This document shows, in pieces, positions 14,407 through 21,897 of a stretch of 64,000 nt of DNA; positions within the stretch are counted from its first letter, which is position 1, and every line of letters begins with the position of its first letter. The notes under the pieces were generated by a model, which saw only the letters and a program-made list of their open reading frames with translations, did no database searches and had not been told where the DNA came from. The DNA comes from Hydrogenophaga sp. (GTDB taxonomy: Bacteria > Pseudomonadota > Gammaproteobacteria > Burkholderiales > Burkholderiaceae_C), in contig NZ_JAHCKK010000009.1 in the NCBI RefSeq assembly GCF_026125825.1, positions 22,272 through 86,271 of the forward strand. Direction: 5' to 3'. Both the position numbers and the translations under genes were made by a program.

Positions 14407-15744
14407 TTAACCGGTCATTGGTGCGCCACCGTCGAGACTCTCGTCCAAAACTGCGTCTGCGTTGGGATTGAAACGAGTTCGCAGTAGCAATTCACTCAGC
14501 TTTTCCTGAGTGACCAGTAGCACAGAAGCCTTTTTCAGCTCGGAATCCTCGATGAGCACTTGCTCACGGGTGCACTGACAGACGAGTAGGCAGGACACAG
14601 AAGCTGGGGTGCCCAACCGACTCAGATGGCTCACAACGGCTCCCCTGCGATTCGCGAGTTTTCCAAGCTTGGACTGAGCGTCCGATGTTTTCAACGTACA
14701 TTCCACCAGCACTACGCGTCCAGCTTCAGTAAAAAGGGCAAGGTCTGGTGCGTCACTATCGGTGTACGGAACCGCTTGGAAACCAAGCAAGAACGCAAGC
14801 GTTGAAACCGCTCTTTCAAAGCCCTTCGCGTCCTTGGAGTTATTCAGAAGGCTGTCGCGGAGCCTTTCCCAGCCGGCGTCGAATGCTTGTAGCGTTCCAG
14901 ATCGAACTGTCCTAGCACGGTGACTTCCCACGACCCAGTGGCGGCGCACCGGATGCCCTCCAACGGAAAGCATGACAAGCGCCCCATCAGCGTTCTCTCG
15001 GAGCTCTGTAAGGTGGCCTTCTCTAAGCATTCCTGCGGGCGGACTCCACGTTATCGCACTCGCTACTTGATGGCGTTCAAACTCTACTTGTGACCACCGC
15101 AGGGCGACAGAGAGCTTCTGAAGGTCCAGGCCAGCAAATGCGTTGAATTTCAGGTTTAGTTTGCCATCCACGAACGTGGATTCAGAGTTGGCCAACTCTG
15201 CGGGTGCATGAACGAAGATATTGATCTGTGGCTCTGTCGATGTACTCGGATTCGGCAGTGCAAGAAAGATGCTCACGTCCGCTATTCCGTCGAAAGGAAT
15301 CTCAGCACACCGCAGTTGTGCGTTCATTGCCAACCACATCAAAGAGTCCTGTGGTGCGCGATTGTCTGAGCGGCAAGTAAGGTTGAGCGTGTAGCTCCAC
15401 TCGTCATCGCTGGGTACTTTTGAGTAGTAGCTGAGCGGGCCTTCTGGAAGGGAAAAGCTCTCCCCATCAATCGACACATTTCCACTTTCGGCGTCGGCAA
15501 GAAGCTTCATGGTCTGGGCGAGGGTAAGGGGGCCCAATATTCGCTTTACGATCAGAAGATCATCTGTACGGACAATCACCGTCGGTACCTGCGGGTTGAC
15601 GCCCACCTGCAGGGATGCTTTAAGTAGCTCGTTTCTTCCTGCGCTCACTCGGCCAATCAAACGGATCTCAGCGAACGCTCCATCGGTTGTCCATGCTGTA
15701 GAGGCAGACTGAAAGTAGGCAAGGTGATCTGTTCCCGTGTTCAT
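14407..15744 (-). CDS. Predicted PD-(D/E)XK-like nuclease protein with unknown N-terminal region
   Basis: A 445-residue protein. The first 300 residues appear beta-rich and I do not recognise them. From about residue 305 a restriction-endonuclease-like core follows: a helix (GFERAVSTLAFLLGFQAV), then Asp334 in DSDAPDLALF, a strand VVLVECTLKT with Glu348 and Lys352, then a Lys/Arg-rich helix (SKLGKLANRRGAVVSHL). The spacing E-C-T-L-K differs from the plain E-x-K form. The ATG at 15744 is preferred; an in-frame GTG at 15807 would add 21 residues. It converges on the SIR2/solenoid operon and shares its low GC. A role in DNA degradation within a defence locus is inferred. Confidence 0.7.
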   Translation of the reverse strand: MNTGTDHLAYFQSASTAWTTDGAFAEIRLIGRVSAGRNELLKASLQVGVNPQVPTVIVRTDDLLIVKRILGPLTLAQTMKLLADAESGNVSIDGESFSLPEGPLSYYSKVPSDDEWSYTLNLTCRSDNRAPQDSLMWLAMNAQLRCAEIPFDGIADVSIFLALPNPSTSTEPQINIFVHAPAELANSESTFVDGKLNLKFNAFAGLDLQKLSVALRWSQVEFERHQVASAITWSPPAGMLREGHLTELRENADGALVMLSVGGHPVRRHWVVGSHRARTVRSGTLQAFDAGWERLRDSLLNNSKDAKGFERAVSTLAFLLGFQAVPYTDSDAPDLALFTEAGRVVLVECTLKTSDAQSKLGKLANRRGAVVSHLSRLGTPASVSCLLVCQCTREQVLIEDSELKKASVLLVTQEKLSELLLRTRFNPNADAVLDESLDGGAPMTG

Positions 15745-16153
15745 AGTTGGATATACGCCTAAGGCTGATAGCCGCAGTCTAGTCTGGGCTTCGCCATCTG
15801 ATAGCACTCACCACGAATCGCCAACTCCTCTATGCATGCAACGTGGTGCAGATCGCACGTTCGGGGCGTTGGCTCCGCCGGCTGCGACCAGTCAAAAACT
15901 GCCTCTCTTGCGTCGAAAGTTCCAGTCAACCTCGACCACAGCGCCTTGGCGAGTGGTTCACCCTCACCAAGAGTTCGCGGTCGTCCGGTCCGCGCGCACG
16001 AAAGGTTTCTTAGCCATGGGACCGAGTTTCGCGGGGCAGGCGTTCTTGCTGCATGCGCGATGCTGCTTGCCTGCATCCAAGACTTCTCCCGGCCCCACCG
16101 AGAAGCTCACCTCGAACCGAGATCGCTCAGCCAGGGTGTTGGGTACCGTGCGG
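15745..16153. other. Gene-poor right edge of the accessory segment
   Basis: Between the nuclease start and the NYN gene stop there is no convincing gene. A minus-strand open frame (15759-16076) contains a protein-like stretch (GTFDAREAVFDWSQPAEPTP) that might be a remnant, but it has no recognisable family. The first bases should hold the nuclease promoter on the minus strand; no clear -35/-10 pair was found. Confidence 0.35.
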
Positions 16154-16918
16154 TCAGCTGGCCGCCGTGACGAGATGAACCGTCCAATGCCCGCCGTTTT
16201 CCTGCTGCACCTGGAGCACGTCGTAGGTCTTGAGCATGTCGAGCAAGCCTGAGTGGCCGTAGTTCTTGGGCGAAAAAGACGGGTCTGCCCGCTTCAGATA
16301 CGAGCCCAGGCCACCAACGCTGACCTGGCCTTCCGATGTGTCGGCCGCCAGCAAGGCCACCGCTTCCACGACAAACGCCGGGCGTTGCTTGGCCGCGGGT
16401 TTGGCGGGGTCGGGTTTGGCGGCCCCCACCTTGGCGGCCGCTTTGGGTTGCTCGGGCGCGGGCTCGGGCTTCACCCACTCAAAGAACTGGTCGCTCGCAT
16501 TTCGCAGCGCGTCCGGGCTTTTGGACTCACCCACGATGTGCACCGTGGCGCCGCGTTCGCGCAGCTTGCGGCAGAGGTAGGCAAAGTCGGAATCGCTGGT
16601 GACGAGGCAAAACGTGTCTGCCCTGCGGTCGAACAGGGCCTCCAGCGCGTCAAGCGCCAGGGCAATGTCGGAGGTGTTCTTGCCTGCGGCGTACTGGTAT
16701 TGCAGGCAGGGCGTGAAGGCCAGGCGCACCAGGGCCTCCTGCCATTTGTTGGCCAGGGTGGCGTGGTTGCCGTACCCGCGCCGCAGCACGACGCGGCCAA
16801 ACTGGGCGACAACGCGCAGCGCGTATTCGAGGATCTCTGGTTGGGTGTTGTCGCAGTCCACCAGCACGGCGACGCGCGATTCGTTGTCTGCGATGGGGTG
16901 GTGGTGGTGGTTTGCCAT
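16154..16918 (-). CDS. NYN-domain (PIN-like RNase) protein with C-terminal OST-HTH/LOTUS domain
   Basis: A 254-residue protein. Residues about 14-150 form an NYN domain of the LabA/DUF88 type: VAVLVDCDNTQPEI with the first acidic pair, KNTSDIALALDALEAL, and LVTSDSDFAYLCRKLRERG with the acidic active-site residues. After an Ala/Pro/Lys linker, residues about 185-250 (GLGSYLKRADPSFSPKNYGH, LLDMLKTYDVLQV) match an OST-HTH RNA-binding domain. This architecture suggests a cytoplasmic RNase or RNA-binding regulator. A strong GGGAGG precedes the ATG at 16918, excluding the longer upstream frame. GC is like the native chromosome. Confidence 0.88.
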   Translation of the reverse strand: MANHHHHPIADNESRVAVLVDCDNTQPEILEYALRVVAQFGRVVLRRGYGNHATLANKWQEALVRLAFTPCLQYQYAAGKNTSDIALALDALEALFDRRADTFCLVTSDSDFAYLCRKLRERGATVHIVGESKSPDALRNASDQFFEWVKPEPAPEQPKAAAKVGAAKPDPAKPAAKQRPAFVVEAVALLAADTSEGQVSVGGLGSYLKRADPSFSPKNYGHSGLLDMLKTYDVLQVQQENGGHWTVHLVTAAS

Positions 16919-17099
16919 CTGTGCGGTCCTCCCTTGAGCGGCGCCACACATCATAGGCGCCGCTCCGTGGCGCATGATCCCCGCCATGGCGTGCCCATGG
17001 GCGCCCCACCCACGCAGCCGGCATTTCCTATGCGCTGGCTGTGCCCATGGTATTTTTCGGGCCTGCACCACCCCCCGCACCACCCCAGGAGCCCCGCCC

Positions 17100-18425
17100 A
17101 TGCAGCCCTCTGAGCATTGCGATGTCGTCGTCGTCGGTGGCGGCCCTGCCGGGTCCACCATTGCCACCCTGCTCGCGCGCGAGGGCCGCAAGGTGGTGCT
17201 GCTGGAGAAGGAGCACCACCCCCGCTTCCATATTGGCGAGTCGCTGCTGCCGGGCAATGTGGCCTTGTTCGACCAGCTCGGTGTGCGGGACCAGATCGAA
17301 AAGATCGGCATGCCGAAGTACGGCATCGAGTTCGTGCCACCCGATCTGGATTACTGCAGCTATGCCGATTTCGCCGAGGGTTGGGACCCTTCCATGGCCT
17401 CGGCCTGGCAGGTGCGCCGCTCCGAGATGGACGAGCTGCTGTTTCGCCATGCGGCCCGCGTGGGCGCCCAGGCGCTGGAGGGCGCGAAGGTGACCGAGGT
17501 CGCGTTCGATGACGAGGGCGCGGCCGTGGCGGCGGTGCTCGAGGGCGGCGAAACGCGCCGCTGGCGCACCCGCTTCGTGGTGGACGCCACCGGCCGCGAC
17601 ACGCTGCTGGCCAACAAGTTCAGGTGCAAGCAGAAGAACAAGGACCACAACAGCACGGCGCTGTTTGGACACTTTCGCGGCGCTCGCCGCCTGCAGGGCA
17701 AGCGCGAGGGCAACATCAGCATCTGCTGGTTCGAGCACGGCTGGTTCTGGTTCATCCCGCTGGCCGATGGCACCACGAGCGTGGGCGCGGTGTGCTGGGC
17801 CTATTACCTCAAGGCGCGCGACAAGCCGCTGAAGGACTATTTCTTCGACACCATCGCCCTGTGCCCGGAGCTGCACGACCGCCTGAAGGACGCGACCCTG
17901 GTGGACGACCAGGTGCATGCGACCGGCAATTTTTCTTACGCCAGCACGCACGCCACGGGGGAGCGCTACCTGATGGTGGGCGACGCTTTCACGTTCATCG
18001 ACCCCATGTTTTCTTCGGGTGTGTTTCTGGCGATGCAGAGCGGCTTTGACGGCGCGCAGCTGGTGGCCACGGCGCTGGACGAGCCGCAGCGCCTGCCCGC
18101 CGCGCGCGCCGCGTATGAGAAGCGCGTGCGCGTGGGCCCGCGCGATTATTCGTGGTTCATTTACCGCGTGACGAACCCCACCATCCGCGACATGTTCATG
18201 CACCCGAACAACCGCTTCAAGGTGAAGCAGGGCCTCATGTCGCTGCTGGCGGCAGACATCCACCACGGCCCGGCGTATCGCTGGTCGCTGCGGATGTTCA
18301 AGCTGATTTACTACGTGGTCTCGGTGGCGAACTGGCGCCGCACCTACGCGGGCTGGAAGCGGCACCGCCACAACATCCGCGACATGGGGCCCCTGCGCGG
18401 CGAGACGATCATGAAGGCGGACTGA
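17100..18425 (+). CDS. Flavin-dependent halogenase-like FAD oxidoreductase
   Basis: A 441-residue FAD protein of the tryptophan-halogenase-like superfamily. The Rossmann motif VVVVGGGPAGSTIATLLA is at the N-terminus, followed by RFHIGESLLPGN, VVDATGRDTLLANKF, GYLIC-type GWFWFIPLADG near residue 215 and LMVGDAFTFIDPMFSSG. WFWFIP fits the WxWxIP signature of flavin-dependent halogenases, and the ESLLP segment is typical of those acting on phenols or carrier-bound substrates. Many proteins with these motifs have no proven halogenase activity, so ordinary oxidation or geranylgeranyl-reductase-like chemistry remains possible. It converges with the methyltransferase gene. No flavin reductase gene is adjacent. 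Confidence 0.8.
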   Translation: MQPSEHCDVVVVGGGPAGSTIATLLAREGRKVVLLEKEHHPRFHIGESLLPGNVALFDQLGVRDQIEKIGMPKYGIEFVPPDLDYCSYADFAEGWDPSMASAWQVRRSEMDELLFRHAARVGAQALEGAKVTEVAFDDEGAAVAAVLEGGETRRWRTRFVVDATGRDTLLANKFRCKQKNKDHNSTALFGHFRGARRLQGKREGNISICWFEHGWFWFIPLADGTTSVGAVCWAYYLKARDKPLKDYFFDTIALCPELHDRLKDATLVDDQVHATGNFSYASTHATGERYLMVGDAFTFIDPMFSSGVFLAMQSGFDGAQLVATALDEPQRLPAARAAYEKRVRVGPRDYSWFIYRVTNPTIRDMFMHPNNRFKVKQGLMSLLAADIHHGPAYRWSLRMFKLIYYVVSVANWRRTYAGWKRHRHNIRDMGPLRGETIMKAD

Positions 18426-18455
18426 CGCCCGCCTGCGCGCGCGGCCCCGGCCCGC

Positions 18456-19199
18456 TCAGGGCCGCACGGCGGTGTATTCCGAGAACACGCCGAGCTCGGT
18501 GTGGCGCTGCGCCTGCACGAAGCCCGCACGCGCCATGGCCTGGAGGATCTGCTCGGGCGGGATGCAGCTTTCGATGGTGTCCCAGTAGTAGCGCCACAGC
18601 TCCGCGCTGCCGCGCTCGCGGGCCACGAAGCGCGCCAGGGTGGGCACCACGCGGCGCATGTAGAACTTCACCAGCGCGCGCGAGACGCGGCTGGAGGGCT
18701 GGCTGATTTCCAGGATGAGCAGGCGGCCACCGGGGCGCAGCACGCGGTGGAATTCGCGCAGCGCGGCGTCCACGTCAGACACGTGGCGAAAGGCGTAGCC
18801 GAAGCTGAGGAAGTCGGCTTCGGCGGTGGCGCAGGGCAGGGCCTCGGCCCGGCCGGCGCGCAGTTCGATGCCGGGCAGATCCACCTGCGCCAGCATGCCG
18901 GGGCTGGGGTCCACGCCGATGAGGCGGCCTTGCTCGCCGATCAGGGCGCAGGCCTGGCGCGCGAGCAGGCCGGTGCCGATGCCCACGTCGACGACTTTGT
19001 CGCCCGCGGCCAGGCCCGCGCGGGCGAGGGCTTCGCGGCGGTACCAGCCACCGGTGCCAAACGCCATGGCGCGTTCGATGCGGTCGTAGTCGACGGCGGT
19101 CTCGTCGAAGATGCGGCGCACGTACTGCGCGTGGTCGGCTTCGTCGCGGTAGTAGGCGGGCAGGGGCGCGTGCGGCAGGGAAGGGGTGGTGGGCTCCAT
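18456..19199 (-). CDS. Class I SAM-dependent methyltransferase (UbiE-like)
   Basis: A 247-residue methyltransferase. The SAM-binding motif I is VVDVGIGTGLLARQA near residue 70, motif II-like LIGVDPSPGML, then ADFLSFGYAFRHV and the post-motif VLRPGGRLLILEISQPSS, close to the UbiE/Coq5 pattern. An N-terminal helix (AQYVRRIFDETAVDYDRIE) is also UbiE-like. A UbiE housekeeping gene would normally sit in a ubiquinone cluster, so this copy may serve a specialised quinone or natural product. Start ATG 19199 has AAGGAG upstream. It converges with the halogenase-like gene with only 30 bp between stops. Confidence 0.85.
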   Translation of the reverse strand: MEPTTPSLPHAPLPAYYRDEADHAQYVRRIFDETAVDYDRIERAMAFGTGGWYRREALARAGLAAGDKVVDVGIGTGLLARQACALIGEQGRLIGVDPSPGMLAQVDLPGIELRAGRAEALPCATAEADFLSFGYAFRHVSDVDAALREFHRVLRPGGRLLILEISQPSSRVSRALVKFYMRRVVPTLARFVARERGSAELWRYYWDTIESCIPPEQILQAMARAGFVQAQRHTELGVFSEYTAVRP

Positions 19200-19526
19200 C
19201 GAATGTCTGCTCCTTGGGCCAGGGGCCTGTGGGGTGGGTGGGTGCATGGGTGCATTGTTGACGCAATAGAAACAGACTACTCCTGCTTATCGCCTTTATC
19301 TGAAGCGAGGCCGTGCCTATAGTTCCAGCCATGGTTCTTCAGCATGTTCATCTCCACTGCGCCCTGGGCGCAGGCGCGCTGCGCGGCGCCTTCCAGGCCG
19401 CGGCACCGCCGTCTTCCTGACGGCACCCCACACCCCCCGGTTCCATCCACGGAAATGCCAGCCCCGGTGCTTCACCAGGGACGGCATCGCTCGCCCTTTC
19501 CACTGTCCAACCCAAGAAAAGACACC
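19200..19526. promoter_or_regulatory. Divergent control region between methyltransferase and porin genes
   Basis: These 327 bases separate two divergently read genes. A modestly AT-richer block around 19255-19320 carries TTGACG at 19258 and a direct repeat TTATC/TTTATC near 19287-19300, the likely site of promoters, but no pair of boxes at proper spacing stands out. The rest is GC-rich with no convincing short gene. Confidence 0.35.
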
Positions 19527-20636
19527 ATGAAAAAAATCGCCGCCGCAGCCGCTCTGGCCGCCCTTGCAGTGCCTTCGTTCGCGCAGTCCAGCGTCACGCT
19601 GTATGGCGTGGCCGACATGTTCTACCAGTACGCCGATGGGGCCAACTCGCTGTCGCGCGCGCAGTCGGGCGGCCTGGCCGGCAGCCGTTTTGGCCTGCGC
19701 GGCTCGGAAGACCTGGGCGGTGGCCTGCGCGCCAATTTCACGCTGGAAGGCGGCGTGAACCTGGACGACGGCACCAGCGGCCAGGGCGGCGCGCTGTTTG
19801 GCCGCCAGGCGCATGTGGGCTTGTCGGGCGCGTTCGGCGCGGTGTCGCTGGGCCGCCAGTACACGGCGCTGTATGCGGCCACGAACGACCACAGCCTGTT
19901 CACCAGCGCGGGCGCAGGCCCCTCCACCGCCCTCATTGGTGGTTTCGGTGGCGGCTACGAGCTGGTGCGGGGTGCCTCGGCCACGGCGGCGCCGCCGCAA
20001 GCCGGTGCCACGGGCAACGGCGCTCCCGCGCGCATCAACAACTCGATCAAGTACGAGTCGCCGAGCCTGGCCGGTTTCAAGCTGGGTGCGGTCTACGGCA
20101 TGGGTGAAGTCGCGGGTGCCAGCGGCGACAACCAGGTGATGGAGGCCTCGGTGCGCTACACGGGCCATGGCTTCGATGTGATCGGCTCCTACCTCACCGA
20201 CGAGGCGCGCGGCGGCATCGGTGTGAACTCGACGGACGCGCGCATCGGCACCCTGTCGGGCGCGTACAACTTCGCGCCGTTCCGCGTGGTGGCGGGCTAC
20301 ATCGACTTCGACGACAAGCGCGTGGCCAATCTCGATGGCGAAGGCGCCTGGGTGGGCATCGACTACCAGACCGGCAAGACCACCTGGAAGGCGCAGTACG
20401 TGATCAACTCGCCCAAGAACCTGAGCAACGCGGACAGCAAGGCGTTTGGCGTGGGCGTGGTGTACGACCTCTCCAAGCGCACGGCGCTGTATTCGAGCCT
20501 GACGCGCTTTCGCAACGACGCGAACGCCGGCGCGGGCGGCCTGGGCCGTTTCAACGCCGCCCTGCCTGCCGGCCTGACCTCGGCGGTGGACAACGACATC
20601 ACGGAGTTCGCCGTCGGCATCCGCCACACGTTCTGA
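19527..20636 (+). CDS. Outer-membrane trimeric porin (Omp32-like)
   Basis: A 369-residue Gram-negative porin. The signal peptide MKKIAAAAALAALAVPSFAQ is followed by the family start SSVTLYGVADMFYQY. Then come GSRFGLRGSEDLGGGLRANF (strands 2-3), the VSLGRQYTALY strand before the constriction loop, and a C-terminal strand ending in HTF, with terminal Phe required for barrel assembly. The length fits a 16-strand betaproteobacterial porin. It likely lets small anions through the outer membrane. A rho-independent terminator follows about 96 bp downstream. The gene stands alone between divergent and convergent neighbours. Confidence 0.93.
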   Translation: MKKIAAAAALAALAVPSFAQSSVTLYGVADMFYQYADGANSLSRAQSGGLAGSRFGLRGSEDLGGGLRANFTLEGGVNLDDGTSGQGGALFGRQAHVGLSGAFGAVSLGRQYTALYAATNDHSLFTSAGAGPSTALIGGFGGGYELVRGASATAAPPQAGATGNGAPARINNSIKYESPSLAGFKLGAVYGMGEVAGASGDNQVMEASVRYTGHGFDVIGSYLTDEARGGIGVNSTDARIGTLSGAYNFAPFRVVAGYIDFDDKRVANLDGEGAWVGIDYQTGKTTWKAQYVINSPKNLSNADSKAFGVGVVYDLSKRTALYSSLTRFRNDANAGAGGLGRFNAALPAGLTSAVDNDITEFAVGIRHTF

Positions 20637-20731
20637 ACTTTTTCCGGGCGGCGCGGCTCACACAAATACCGGGCCGCGCGCCCGCAACGCCTCTCCAAGG
20701 GTGGTCCATCCCAGATGACTCCACCTTTTTC

Positions 20732-20758
20732 ACAGCCCCTTCGGGGGCTGTTTTTTTT
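20732..20758 (+). terminator. Rho-independent terminator after the porin gene
   Basis: ACAGCCCC, a TTCG tetraloop and GGGGCTGT form an 8-bp stem at 20732-20751. The run of Ts that follows ends at 20758. It is the clearest intrinsic terminator in the window, placed for the plus-strand porin transcript and also before the stop of the convergent LysR gene. Confidence 0.9.
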
Positions 20759-20790
20759 GGGGGCCAGCGGCCCGCCCACGGCCCGGGCGC

Positions 20791-21759
20791 TCAGGCCACG
20801 CGCCCGGCGGCGCGCGCCACGCCCTCGCGCAGCCACACGTGCGCCGGGTCGTGGTCGTTGCGGCTGTGCCAGACCGCGCGGAAGGTGGAGGGCGCGCTGG
20901 GGTAGGGTGGCTCGCGCATGCGCAGCCCGCCGCCCTCGGCCAGGTTGCGCGCCAGCGACGACGGCATGATGGAGAGCATGTCCGAGCCGCGCAGCAGCGC
21001 GGGTATGGCCAGCGAGTGCGGCACGGTGGCGCGGTAGCGCGGTGCCAGCCCCACGGCGGACAAGGCCTCTTCCAGCGCGTGGCGGTCGAACATCTCGGCC
21101 TGCCGCGCCAGCCCCCGCTCCAGGATGAAGCCCCCCACCGCGCCTTCTTCCTGCCCACCCACGGACACCGTCACCAGCGGGTAGCGCGCGAGGTCCGGCA
21201 GCGCGAGCTTGCGGCGCGAGGCCGGGTGGTCTTTGCGCATGACGATCAGCTCGCCCTGCGTCATGAGGGTGCGTGAACTCAGGCGCGAAGGCACCTGCGC
21301 AAAGATGCCCACCGCCAGGTCGATGCGGCCCACGTCGATCTGCTCGGCCAGGTCCAGCCGCGTGGAGGGGCGCACCACGAGGTCGATGCCCGGGGCCTCC
21401 TGCGCCATGAGCCGGCTGAGCTCGGCCACCATCACGGCCGTGAGGTGGTCGTTGGCGGCGATCACGAAGCGCCGCTGGGAGCGCGCGGGGTCGAACGGCT
21501 CCACGCCCAGCGTGGCCTCGATGCGGCGCAGCGCGCCGCGCAGTTCGTCGGCCATGGCCATGGCGCGCGCGGTCGGCACCATGCCCTTGGCGGTGCGCAC
21601 GAAAAGCTCGTCGCCCACCACTTCGCGCAGGCGCGTGAGCGCATGGCTCACCGCAGACTGGCTCAGGTTCAGCCGCTTGCCCGCGCGCAGCAGGTTGCGG
21701 TCTTCGTGCACCGCGTCGAAGACTTTGATGAGGTTCAGGTCGATGCGTCCGATGCTCAT
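20791..21759 (-). CDS. LysR-family regulator (NodD/NahR-like), divergent from nitroaromatic genes
   Basis: A 322-residue LysR protein. The N-terminal winged helix (IDLNLIKVFDAVHEDRNLLRA, LNLSQSAVSHALTRLRE) and GDELFVRTAKGMVPT boundary are of the NodD/NahR/LinR class that often senses aromatic acids. A periplasmic-binding-type effector domain follows. ATG 21759 is chosen because the protein then starts a few residues ahead of the DNA-binding domain. It is read away from the Bug receptor, lyase and nitroreductase genes, with a palindromic T-N11-A candidate site in the spacer, so it is the likely activator of that operon. Confidence 0.9.
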   Translation of the reverse strand: MSIGRIDLNLIKVFDAVHEDRNLLRAGKRLNLSQSAVSHALTRLREVVGDELFVRTAKGMVPTARAMAMADELRGALRRIEATLGVEPFDPARSQRRFVIAANDHLTAVMVAELSRLMAQEAPGIDLVVRPSTRLDLAEQIDVGRIDLAVGIFAQVPSRLSSRTLMTQGELIVMRKDHPASRRKLALPDLARYPLVTVSVGGQEEGAVGGFILERGLARQAEMFDRHALEEALSAVGLAPRYRATVPHSLAIPALLRGSDMLSIMPSSLARNLAEGGGLRMREPPYPSAPSTFRAVWHSRNDHDPAHVWLREGVARAAGRVA

Positions 21760-21790
21760 GGCGTGTCCTTCGCAAGTTGCATGGCGTGCA

Positions 21791-21806
21791 TTTTGCTCTT
21801 GCAAAA
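21791..21806. promoter_or_regulatory. Candidate LysR operator (TTTTGC-TCTT-GCAAAA)
   Basis: A perfect 6-bp inverted repeat with a 4-base spacer lies between the divergent LysR and Bug receptor genes, 32 bp from the LysR start. It fits the T-N11-A pattern of LysR boxes and is AT-rich against the background. Confidence 0.55.
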
Positions 21807-21897
21807 ACAGCGATTCCATTCAAGTCGAGGGATGGCGATCATCCGCACATTCCCACCCCGAAACCCACGAATCCCACGATTCCCACGGAGCCCCACC

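Noticed and set aside
15759-16076. Minus-strand open frame of 105 residues
   Set aside because: It has no ribosome-binding site, overlaps the nuclease promoter region and shows no recognised domain.
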